Under the pieces are notes generated by a model, which was not told the origin of the DNA, searched no databases, and saw nothing but the letters and a program-made list of their open reading frames with translations. Shown piece after piece: positions 16,186 through 24,837 of a DNA stretch of 26,047 nt (the first letter of the stretch is position 1; each line of letters opens with the position of its first letter). Position numbers and translations under genes: made by a program. Source of the stretch: UBA7359 sp963976795 (GTDB lineage Bacteria; Pseudomonadota; Gammaproteobacteria; Eutrophobiales; Eutrophobiaceae); the NCBI GenBank assembly GCA_963976795.1, contig CAXBLT010000021.1:1-26047 (forward strand). Direction: 5' to 3'.

Positions 16186-19100
16186 TTGAAATCAACATCT
16201 AAAATTGCGATTGTCGGTCTTGGCGGGGTATTCCCCGGTGCGAGAGATCTGGAAGAGTTTTGGCAGAATATTCTATCTGCTAAAGATACCGCTATTGATG
16301 TAGGCGCTGATCGCTGGCGATTAGATCCTAACGATTTGTATTCCCCCAACCTTGAAGATGACAAGGTCAATTCTCGGCGGGCCTGTCTGGTACAGGACTT
16401 TAAATTTAACCCTGATGGTTTCAATATTGATGCAGACTTATTAAAACGACTAGATCCACTGTATCAAATTCTGTTGCATGCCGGACGTGATGCGTGGGCA
16501 GATGCAAAGACAGAAAAAATCAAGAAAGAACGTGTAGGCATTATCATTGGTAATATTGTTTTACCTACAGAATCATCATCGCAGTTTAGTGATGAGCAAT
16601 TCAAAGCCTTATTCGAAACACAATTAAACACGACGACTAATTATAATGAAAAGACAGAGTCATTAAATCGCTATGTTGCCGGCTTGCCGGGTGGTTTATT
16701 AGCAAAGGCACTGGGTTTGGGTGCCGGTGCGTATACCTTGGATGCGGCGTGTGCATCATCACTATACTCTTTGAAATATGCGGCAGATGAATTAATCGCT
16801 GGCCGGTCTGATGCGATGTTAGCCGGAGGTGTATCTAGACCTGATAGCCTTTATACGCAGATGGGGTTTTCTCAACTCAATGCGATATCAAAGTCAGGTC
16901 GTTGTTCGCCGTTTGATAGCAAGGCGGATGGTCTTGTTGTCGGTGAAGGCGCCGGTATCTTTGTCTTGAAACGATTGGATGATGCAATAGCTCACAACGA
17001 TCATATTTATGCGACGATAGCAGGTATCGGTCTCTCGAATGATATCGAAGGCAATATCATGTCTCCGGACACAGAAGGGCAGAGTCGTGCTATGCAATCG
17101 GCTTATACCAAGGCTGGTTGGCTACCCAATCAAGTGCAACATATTGAATGTCATGGCACCGGAACACCTGTGGGTGATGGTGTTGAGTTCAACTCGTTAA
17201 ACAATCTTTGGCAACAGCATAATGTCGAAGGCGAGTGTGTGATTGGTTCGGTAAAAAGTAACGTGGGACATTTATTAACGGCGGCCGGTGCTGCTGCATT
17301 AATGAAAACATTATTGGCAATGAAACACGGCGTATTACCACCCACGGCAAATTTTGAATCGCCGTCAAATAAAATTGATTTAAATAAAAGTCCTTTCAAG
17401 GTATTAACCAAAGCTAAACCATGGCAAGTAGAGACTAACACGCCTCGTCGAGCAGCGATTAGCGGTTTCGGTTTTGGCGGTATTAATGCGCATGTCCTTC
17501 TTGAGCAGTTTGATAAATACGCAGTCGATGCCAACATAGTATCAACGATAGAAACGGATAAAGATGATGTTGCGATAGTGGGCATGGAATCTCGTCTTGG
17601 TCCATGGAATGACCAGGCTGAGTTTGATTCTGCGGTCTTGTTTGGTGTTGATAGAAAAGAAACTCATCCGACTAATTGGTGGGGATCTGGAACGAACGCA
17701 TGCAAGGGGCATTTAATAAAAGAAGTCAATGTTCCGCTTGGACGTTATCGAATACCTCCAGCCGAATTAAAAGAGATGTTGCCGCAACAATTGTTAATGT
17801 TGGAAGTGGCTGCTAATGCATTGGATGATACCGGACTTTCAGCACTGACAGCTGAGCAACAATGCCGAACAGGCGTGTTCATTGGTATTGCACTTGATTT
17901 AAATACGACAAACTTTCACTTCCGTTGGATGCAAAAAAAGTATGCGCGCGACTGGCTACAAGGTTTAGGTATTCAGCTTGGTGAAGAAGAATTAAATGAA
18001 TGGATAGCGAAACTTCGCGAAGCTTGTGGCCCAGCGTTAAGTGCAAACCGTACCATGGGTGCGCTTGGTGGGATTGTTGCTAGTCGAATCGCACGAACAT
18101 TTCGCATAGGCGGGCCATCATTTACCGTCTCAGCAGAAGAAACCTCAGGATTGTGCGCATTAAAATCTGGTCTACGGGCCTTACAGAAAAATGAATTAGA
18201 CCAGGTTATTGTCGGGTCGGTTGAACTCGCTAGTGATCTAAGAGCAGCTAAAGGACATATAGAACACTACGGGAAGACGACTATTGCAGATGGTGCTACA
18301 GCGTTTATCTTAAAGCGTTATAAAGACGCACTTCGTGATGGAGATAAGGTTTATTCAATTATAAAAGGGATTGGATCCGCTACCGCAGGCGGTGGTGATA
18401 TAAAAGCTATCGACCCTGGTGTTCAAATAAACTCGATTCAGAATGCCTGTGCTGATGCGCAATGTCATTTAGATGAAATAGATCAGATTGTTTATTCGAC
18501 TCAGGACGAAGTTTTAACAGATAGCCCGATCCTAAAAAATGCACGAATCAATACCTTTCCATTAGGTCATTCTGGTGCTGCAAGCGGGTTAATGACGGTT
18601 GCCAGTGCTATTACTGGTTTATATCACCGCTTACTTCCAACAGATAAAGCGTCAAACACTCAATACTGGTTGAAAGATCGGGTTAATGGCTCGAGGAAGA
18701 GTTTAGTCAATGCGACAAGTCTTGATGGCAATGCTGTTAGTGTACTTCTTGCAGAGGGTACAGCGAAGCCAACGGCTAAAGCAGGTACAGAAAAATTATT
18801 TGTTGCCACCGCTAATAGTACGCAGGACTTAGTAAATAAAATTAAAAATTTATCGTTTTCTGATGCGCTTCAATATGCTGATAACGAAGATAAATTACGG
18901 GTCGCTATTGTTGCTAATGACGATAATGAGTTTAATCTTGCTCGCGATGAAGTTGTTAGTGCTATTGAGAATAATGAATCGATAGATAATGGTCGTTGTT
19001 TTTATGCTGTTAATCCTTTAGCACCTCAAGGTAAGCTTGCCTTTGTCTACCCTGGTTCCGGGAATCATTTTTGGGGTATGGGGCAAGAGTTAGGTATCGC

Positions 19101-22100
19101 ATATCCTCATGTATTAGAGAAGTTAAACTCAGAAAATGATTCATTGGCATCGCAATTTGCCAAAGGACGTTTTTGGCAAGATCAAAGTAGTCTGATTAAT
19201 AGGGACAAAGAATTAAGTCATGAAGAGGTTATCTTTGGGCAGGTCTGGTTAGGGACGTTTGTGAGTGATGTTGTGTCTGATTTTGCGATAACACCTGATG
19301 CTGTCATTGGATACAGTCTTGGTGAGACAGCCGGGTTTTTCTCCACGCGCACCTGGACCGCACGTGATGAGATGTTGCGCCGTATACAACAAAGCACCTT
19401 GTTTACCGAAGAACTTGCGGGGCCATGTAAGTCAGTTCAAAAGGCATGGGGTTCAACTGACGCAGTTGATTGGGCCTTAGGTGTGATTAATACCAGCGCG
19501 GATAAAGTCAAAGCAGTATTAGATAATTATAAACGCGTCTATTTATTGATTATTAATACACCCAGTGAATGTGTGATTGGTGGCGACCGTACAGAATTAA
19601 ACAAGGCAGTCAAAGAATTGGCTGTGCAATACCATCCGCTCTCGGGTGTGACGACGGTGCATTGCGAAGTGGCGAAGCCAGTCGAAAAGGCTTATCGAGA
19701 TCTACATATCTTTGAAACAACACCACCCGACGATATCACTTTCTATAGTGGCATTCGTGGTGGTGCTTATGAGGTTACACAAGACTCCGCTGCAGATTCT
19801 ATTTTGGATCAGGCCTTGGCACCTTTCGATTACACCAGGGTTATTAATAGTGCCTATGATGATGGTGTCCGTTTTTTTATCGAGATGGGGCCAGGTGGGT
19901 CTTGTACCCGAATGATTGATCAGATACTCGATGGTAAACCACATTTTGCCAAAGCAATATGTGTAAAAGGACAAGACAGCATTAAAAACGTCATAACTTT
20001 ACTAGCACGACTTTATGCGGAGGGCGTCTCTGTAGATTTATCGCAGCTTGATAGCCCAAAAGAATCAATTAAAACAGAATATAAGAATCATATTAGCGTT
20101 AAGACGGGAGGCGAACCCTTTAAAGTACCTTTGCCGCCAAAGGAAAAAGTAGATGAGTCCACCTCGGAAGTCTTGGCGTTAAAGCAAAATCAAACAAGGG
20201 GAAAAGTTATACAGCGAGAGCAACAACAAAATATTAGCTCTTTGCCTATGGTCGCGAACGGGGGACTGCAACCGATTATCGAACAGATGCAACTTGCAGA
20301 ACAAGCACGAGCGGGAGCGCAGGAAACATTCTTGCGCGTTAGTCAGGGTATGACACAGACACTTGAGCAGGCTATTAATATGCAAATGCAATTAATGGAA
20401 GGTGGTTCAGTGCAGGGGCCTCTAACTTCATCTCTTCCCGAACAACGCGCGCCAATTCAAGAAATAGAATGCCAATTCGATAGAGCGGCTTGCATGGAGT
20501 TCGCTATTGGTTCAATTGGAAACATGCTAGGTAAACGTTTTGCGGACATCGACCTACATCCTTCGCGGGTACGATTACCCGATGAACCTTTGATGCTGGT
20601 TGATCGTATTCTGGAAGTGAATGGCGAAGCTGATGCCTTAATGTATGACTTGAGTAAGCCTGATGTTATCACCAAAGGTAGCGTCGTAACTGAACATGAT
20701 GTGTTACCCGGGGCCTGGTATCTGGATTTAGGTCGAATCCCAACCTGTATCGCTGTGGAAGCGGGACAAGCTGATTTATTTTTATCAGGTTATCTTGGTA
20801 TTGACCATATTACCAAAGGGCTTGCTGTCTATCGTTTGCTCGATGCACGCATCACCTTTCATGGACCACTACCCACAGCAGGAAAAACAATTCATTACGA
20901 TATTCATATCGAACATTTCTTTAGTCAGGGCGATACACGCTTATTCCGTTTTAACTTTGAAGGGAGTGTTGATGGTCAACCGCTATTAACCATGACACAT
21001 GGTTGTGCAGGGTTTTTTACCCAACAAGAATTAGAAGCGGGACAGGGTATTGTGTTGACTAGCATGGAGAAACAACAAGCACAGGGTAAATTAACTGACG
21101 AATGGCAACAACTTGTGCCACTGCAAGTTGAAAGCTTTAGTGACGATCAATTGAATGCGCTACGCGAAGGCGATCTTGTTTCATGTTTTGGGAATGATTT
21201 TGCCAATTCAGGTTTAGTAAACCCTGTTGGCTTGCCTAGTGGGCGTATGACACTGGTGCATAGAATACTTAAGCTAGATCCACATGGGGGTCGATTTGGT
21301 ATCGGTCAAATAACGGGCGAAGCTGATATCCGTCCAGACGATTGGTTTCTAACATGTCACTTTGTCGATGATCGAGTGATGCCCGGTACTTTAATGTACG
21401 AGTGCTGTTTGCATACCTTGCGTGTTTATTTGTTACGGATGGGCTGGATCGGTGAGATGGATGAGTTCGTCTATGAACCGATTATCGGTGAAGTGAGCCA
21501 GTTGAAGTGTCGCGGACAGGTCACAGAAGAAACTAAAGCGGTTCAATATGAGATCACGCTTAAAGAAATTGGCTATAAAGCAGACGGTACGCCTTATGTA
21601 TTAGCTGATGCATTAATGTATGGTGATCACCGCGCTATTGTGCAGATGAAAAACATGTCGGTGCAACTCAGTGGTTTGAAACGTGATCGACTGGAACTGC
21701 TTTGGTCAAATCAAAACAGTGCACCAACTAAACAAGTCTTGTTTGATAACGAATCTATACTCGCCTTTGCGATTGGCAAACCATCAGCGGCATTTGGTGA
21801 TCGTTATAAGGTCTTCGATAACGAACGCAAGATTGCTCGGTTACCGGGACCACCCTATAAATTTCTCGATCGAATTACTTCCATCAAAGATTGTGAACAA
21901 TGGGTGTTGAAAGCCGGTGGTATTATCGAAGCTGAATACGATGTACCTGCCGATGAATGGTATTTCAGTGAAGACAATCAGCCCTATATGCCGTTTGCGG
22001 TATTGCTCGAAGTCGCGTTGCAACCTTGCGGTTGGCTGGCCGCCTATTTAGGTTCTGCCTTGACCAGCGAGACTGATATTTCATTCAGGAATCTGGGTGG

Positions 22101-22821
22101 TAAGGCGACACAATTCATCAAGGTTTCTCCGGAAATCGGCACCGTAACGACTAAAGTTAAGATCACCAATGTCTCACAATCAGGCGGCATGATAATTCAG
22201 AATTTTGACTATGAAATGCAATCTGCGCAGGGGCTTGTCTATAAAGGTAATACTTATTTTGGTTTCTTCTCACACGAGGCCCTGGCAGAGCAGGTAGGTA
22301 TTAGGGACGCTGTACCGTATAAGGCAAGTAAGGAAGAACTTGCTAGAGGAAAGTCGTTTATCTACCCTTCTCAGGCTCCGATGCCAGCAGATATGATGCG
22401 CATGGTCGATGAGATAACGCTATACGACCCCGATGGTGGGCCAAATGGCTTAGGGTTTATTGAAGGCATAGCGAATGTAAAGGAAGAGGCCTGGTTCTTT
22501 AAGGCGCATTTCTATGAAGATCCGGTTTGGCCTGGCTCATTAGGACTCGAATCCTTCATGCAATTATTGAAGGTATTCGCATGGGAGCGTTGGCAAAATG
22601 AGCTGGAAATTGGTGAATTCGCCTTTGAAAGTATGGCTCTTAAGCAACTCCATGAATGGGTTTACCGAGGCCAGATACTGCCCGTGGACGAAAAAGTCAC
22701 GGTACAGGCAGTGATAACCGAGATAGATGATCAGAGCAGAAACCTCAAAGCAGATGGCTTTTTGACCGTAGATGGCAGAATTATCTATCAGATGAAAGAT
22801 TTTGCGCTCCGAATCACTTAG
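16186..22821 (+). CDS. pfaC: PfaC-like lipid synthase subunit (KS-CLF-AT-DH-DH)
   Basis: The second megasynthase subunit, 2211 aa, using a TTG start. Domains in order: active ketosynthase about 4-445 with C189 (DAACASS), H323 (ECHGTGT) and H362 (NVGHLLTAAG); a KS-like chain-length factor about 462-880 in which the nucleophile position is E652 (VSAEETSG) and the HGTGT motif is lost; an acyltransferase about 950-1290 with S1044 (GYSLGE) and H1159; a Gln/Met-rich probable coiled coil about 1365-1410; then four hotdog folds forming two FabA-like dehydratase pairs. Hotdog 1 has H1504 (EHDVLPGAW), hotdog 2 H1725 (CHFVDDRVMPG), hotdog 4 H2108 (AHFYEDPVWPG). Hotdog 3 (about 1920-1945) lacks the His and has MPF instead of MPG, as expected of a structural half. 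Canonical PfaC is KS-CLF-DH-DH with the AT on PfaB or elsewhere; the internal AT here recalls thraustochytrid OrfB and some myxobacterial variants. It should work with the PfaA-like protein at 114. It is directly followed by the OleA-like gene. Confidence 0.93.
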   Translation: MKSTSKIAIVGLGGVFPGARDLEEFWQNILSAKDTAIDVGADRWRLDPNDLYSPNLEDDKVNSRRACLVQDFKFNPDGFNIDADLLKRLDPLYQILLHAGRDAWADAKTEKIKKERVGIIIGNIVLPTESSSQFSDEQFKALFETQLNTTTNYNEKTESLNRYVAGLPGGLLAKALGLGAGAYTLDAACASSLYSLKYAADELIAGRSDAMLAGGVSRPDSLYTQMGFSQLNAISKSGRCSPFDSKADGLVVGEGAGIFVLKRLDDAIAHNDHIYATIAGIGLSNDIEGNIMSPDTEGQSRAMQSAYTKAGWLPNQVQHIECHGTGTPVGDGVEFNSLNNLWQQHNVEGECVIGSVKSNVGHLLTAAGAAALMKTLLAMKHGVLPPTANFESPSNKIDLNKSPFKVLTKAKPWQVETNTPRRAAISGFGFGGINAHVLLEQFDKYAVDANIVSTIETDKDDVAIVGMESRLGPWNDQAEFDSAVLFGVDRKETHPTNWWGSGTNACKGHLIKEVNVPLGRYRIPPAELKEMLPQQLLMLEVAANALDDTGLSALTAEQQCRTGVFIGIALDLNTTNFHFRWMQKKYARDWLQGLGIQLGEEELNEWIAKLREACGPALSANRTMGALGGIVASRIARTFRIGGPSFTVSAEETSGLCALKSGLRALQKNELDQVIVGSVELASDLRAAKGHIEHYGKTTIADGATAFILKRYKDALRDGDKVYSIIKGIGSATAGGGDIKAIDPGVQINSIQNACADAQCHLDEIDQIVYSTQDEVLTDSPILKNARINTFPLGHSGAASGLMTVASAITGLYHRLLPTDKASNTQYWLKDRVNGSRKSLVNATSLDGNAVSVLLAEGTAKPTAKAGTEKLFVATANSTQDLVNKIKNLSFSDALQYADNEDKLRVAIVANDDNEFNLARDEVVSAIENNESIDNGRCFYAVNPLAPQGKLAFVYPGSGNHFWGMGQELGIAYPHVLEKLNSENDSLASQFAKGRFWQDQSSLINRDKELSHEEVIFGQVWLGTFVSDVVSDFAITPDAVIGYSLGETAGFFSTRTWTARDEMLRRIQQSTLFTEELAGPCKSVQKAWGSTDAVDWALGVINTSADKVKAVLDNYKRVYLLIINTPSECVIGGDRTELNKAVKELAVQYHPLSGVTTVHCEVAKPVEKAYRDLHIFETTPPDDITFYSGIRGGAYEVTQDSAADSILDQALAPFDYTRVINSAYDDGVRFFIEMGPGGSCTRMIDQILDGKPHFAKAICVKGQDSIKNVITLLARLYAEGVSVDLSQLDSPKESIKTEYKNHISVKTGGEPFKVPLPPKEKVDESTSEVLALKQNQTRGKVIQREQQQNISSLPMVANGGLQPIIEQMQLAEQARAGAQETFLRVSQGMTQTLEQAINMQMQLMEGGSVQGPLTSSLPEQRAPIQEIECQFDRAACMEFAIGSIGNMLGKRFADIDLHPSRVRLPDEPLMLVDRILEVNGEADALMYDLSKPDVITKGSVVTEHDVLPGAWYLDLGRIPTCIAVEAGQADLFLSGYLGIDHITKGLAVYRLLDARITFHGPLPTAGKTIHYDIHIEHFFSQGDTRLFRFNFEGSVDGQPLLTMTHGCAGFFTQQELEAGQGIVLTSMEKQQAQGKLTDEWQQLVPLQVESFSDDQLNALREGDLVSCFGNDFANSGLVNPVGLPSGRMTLVHRILKLDPHGGRFGIGQITGEADIRPDDWFLTCHFVDDRVMPGTLMYECCLHTLRVYLLRMGWIGEMDEFVYEPIIGEVSQLKCRGQVTEETKAVQYEITLKEIGYKADGTPYVLADALMYGDHRAIVQMKNMSVQLSGLKRDRLELLWSNQNSAPTKQVLFDNESILAFAIGKPSAAFGDRYKVFDNERKIARLPGPPYKFLDRITSIKDCEQWVLKAGGIIEAEYDVPADEWYFSEDNQPYMPFAVLLEVALQPCGWLAAYLGSALTSETDISFRNLGGKATQFIKVSPEIGTVTTKVKITNVSQSGGMIIQNFDYEMQSAQGLVYKGNTYFGFFSHEALAEQVGIRDAVPYKASKEELARGKSFIYPSQAPMPADMMRMVDEITLYDPDGGPNGLGFIEGIANVKEEAWFFKAHFYEDPVWPGSLGLESFMQLLKVFAWERWQNELEIGEFAFESMALKQLHEWVYRGQILPVDEKVTVQAVITEIDDQSRNLKADGFLTVDGRIIYQMKDFALRIT

Positions 22822-22830
22822 AATACGCCC

Positions 22831-24030
22831 ATGAAATATTCTCGCGTACATATGGAATCCATCGGTTACGAATTGCCTCCCGTAGTCATCACTTCCGAGG
22901 ACCTGGAGCAACGACTAATGCCCATGTATGACGCGCTACATATAGCGCCAGGGCAGTTAGAAGCCTTGACGGGGATTCACGAACGTCGTTGGTGGGAAGA
23001 AGGACATGTTTTGTCTGATGGAGCTGCAAATGCGGCCCGAAAAGCACTAGAGCAGTCAAATGTTGAGGCAAAAGATGTCGAAGCACTGGTTTATACAGGG
23101 GTGTGTCGTGAGAATTTTGAACCTGCAACGGCATGTGCTGTAGCCGCGCAATTGGGTATTAGCGACGATGCCAATATCTATGATATCTCCAATGCCTGTC
23201 TGGGTGTCATGAATGGCATTATCGATATCGCCAATCGCATTGAGCTAAAGCAGATTCGGGCCGGCATGGTTGTCTCTTGCGAGACCTCGCGAGAAATCGT
23301 TGAGATTATGATCGAACGCATGTTGAAAGATAAAACAATTGATATGTTTTCCAGTTCTCTGGCGACGCTAACCGGTGGTTCGGGAGCTGCTGCAGTCTTA
23401 CTGACTGATGGCACATTTGACAACAAAGAAACACATCGCTTGGTGGGTGGTGCCAATCAATCTGCACCAGAACATCATAAACTTTGTCGTTGGGGCGTTT
23501 CAATATCACCAGTTGCCATCGGTGAGTTTGTCTTTTCTCCGGATAAATTATTGGCCGCGATTGATCAGGTAATGGAACCCGATGTTATTCCTTCAGTCGT
23601 TAAAGAAGTAATGTCCAGTGATAAATTGCCTCCTGCTTTATCGAACATGTTGCCTAAAGAAAAACTACCTGCGGCTTTATCTGAATTTATGTCGACCGAC
23701 TCTGTTTCCGTTTTAAAACATGGTGCTATCTTGGGTGTAAAAACCTGGGGTTCATTTTTAACGAAAATGGGTTGGGCCAGAGATCAGGTTGATAAAGTAA
23801 TTTGTCATCAGGTTGGCGAAGGTCATCGCGATACAATTTTAAGAGAACTTGGCATTGCGCCTGAAAAGGATTTTAGTACTTATAAGTATCTGGGTAATAT
23901 CGGAACAGTCTCAGTGCCATTAACTGCTGCAATTGCTGATCAAAGACAGTTTTTAAAGAAGGGCGACCGTGTTAGCTTTCTTGGTATAGGCAGTGGTTTG
24001 AATTGTTTAATGCTTGGTTGGGAATGGTAA
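22831..24030 (+). CDS. OleA-like / KAS III-type condensing enzyme
   Basis: A stand-alone thiolase-fold condensing enzyme of 399 aa. The triad is C123 (ISNACLG), H326 (ICHQVGEGH) and N356 (YLGNIGTVSVP). E97 in ENFEPAT matches the Glu that sets OleA apart from ordinary FabH (Xanthomonas OleA has YLEPST at that point). The N-terminal stretch (LTGIHERRWW) and the C-terminus (LGIGSGLNCLM) also resemble OleA closely. OleA performs non-decarboxylative, head-to-head Claisen condensation of two fatty acyl-CoAs. The gene starts 9 bases after the PfaC-like stop, so it probably takes a product of that synthase. OleA is about 340 aa; the surplus here is a segment at about 235-290 with three 13-residue repeats. 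No oleB, oleC or oleD is present. A FabH-like priming or chain-release role is the main alternative. Confidence 0.85.
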   Translation: MKYSRVHMESIGYELPPVVITSEDLEQRLMPMYDALHIAPGQLEALTGIHERRWWEEGHVLSDGAANAARKALEQSNVEAKDVEALVYTGVCRENFEPATACAVAAQLGISDDANIYDISNACLGVMNGIIDIANRIELKQIRAGMVVSCETSREIVEIMIERMLKDKTIDMFSSSLATLTGGSGAAAVLLTDGTFDNKETHRLVGGANQSAPEHHKLCRWGVSISPVAIGEFVFSPDKLLAAIDQVMEPDVIPSVVKEVMSSDKLPPALSNMLPKEKLPAALSEFMSTDSVSVLKHGAILGVKTWGSFLTKMGWARDQVDKVICHQVGEGHRDTILRELGIAPEKDFSTYKYLGNIGTVSVPLTAAIADQRQFLKKGDRVSFLGIGSGLNCLMLGWEW

Positions 24031-24100
24031 TAGGTTTAAAGGTTTTTACATTTCTTTCTTGAATGTATTTCTTTATTTGTAAGCTAATTACAAAAAATAA

Positions 24101-24637
24101 ATGAAAATCCTGGATTCGATACATCAATTAGCAGAATCAAACAATCTTGAGTTTGTATTAATTGGTGGACATGCTATTAATGCTATAGGCGACCGACGCC
24201 AAACTCGGGATGTAGATTTACTTGTGTGTGAAGCCGACAAAGAGATATGGAAAAAACTATTGTTGGATATGGACTATGAACTATTTAATGATAGTACAGC
24301 GTTTATGCAGTTTAATCCCGGTAAGCTAGAAGAGTGGCCTCTAGACATTTTATTAGTCAATGAAAGAACCTTTAATGAACTCAAATCAAGTGCTAGTAGT
24401 ATAAATATTGGCGGCAAAGAAAATGTTCTTGTGCCTTCAAAAGAGCATTTAATAGCAATGAAGCTGCATACATTGAAGCAAGGAGATCAAATACGCCGAT
24501 TAAAAGATCTGTTGGATATAATTACACTCGTCCGTCATGGAAACATAGATATCGCAGGCGACCATTTTAAAAAAATGTGTCAAGATTTCGCAAGCATTCA
24601 AGTATATGAAGAGATTGTTAAATTATATGAACAATAA
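24101..24637 (+). CDS. MNT/AbiEii-type nucleotidyltransferase-fold protein
   Basis: A 178-aa protein with the minimal polymerase-beta nucleotidyltransferase signature: GGHAINAIG at 22-30, DVD at D37/D39, and a third acidic residue at D82 (WPLDILLV). The later segment LVPSKEHLIAMKLHTLKQ and the KDLLDI motif are typical of AbiEii-like and related proteins. Such proteins occur as toxins or antitoxins in toxin-antitoxin or phage-defence pairs, or as solitary genes. The stop overlaps the next small frame, suggesting a two-gene unit. No Shine-Dalgarno sequence is visible; instead a 7-bp stem (TTTGTAA/TTACAAA, 24076-24094) lies just before the ATG. The substrate is unknown. Confidence 0.8.
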   Translation: MKILDSIHQLAESNNLEFVLIGGHAINAIGDRRQTRDVDLLVCEADKEIWKKLLLDMDYELFNDSTAFMQFNPGKLEEWPLDILLVNERTFNELKSSASSINIGGKENVLVPSKEHLIAMKLHTLKQGDQIRRLKDLLDIITLVRHGNIDIAGDHFKKMCQDFASIQVYEEIVKLYEQ

Positions 24638-24800
24638 TCAAGATAAACTTACATTTCCTGATCCGGAGACATTTAAAATAGAAACACCACCGGTTAGTCT
24701 CGAAGAGATCACCCGTTTATCTGAAAAGATGCTGCCTTTTGAAAACAAAAAAAGGAAAAAATCCAGCGCAACATCATTTACCCCTTTTGTGCTCGACTAA
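24627..24800 (+). CDS. Small protein overlapping the nucleotidyltransferase gene
   Basis: A 57-aa reading from the ATG at 24627, which overlaps the end of the nucleotidyltransferase gene by 11 bases. A start at 24606 would give 64 aa. The protein is acidic in the middle (PDPETFKIETPPVSLEEI) and basic near the end (NKKRKKSS). I recognise no domain. Its overlap and same-strand position suggest a partner of the nucleotidyltransferase, possibly the cognate antitoxin. It could also be a chance frame, although its composition looks protein-like. Confidence 0.55.
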   Translation: MNNNQDKLTFPDPETFKIETPPVSLEEITRLSEKMLPFENKKRKKSSATSFTPFVLD

Positions 24801-24837
24801 TTATTTAATATAACAATTTTTGTATTCTAAACACTAA

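Noticed and set aside
21900..22050. Loss-of-function mutation in the third hotdog domain of the PfaC-like protein
   Set aside because: Absence of the catalytic His in one half of a double-hotdog dehydratase is common in this family; the paired half (H2108) is intact.
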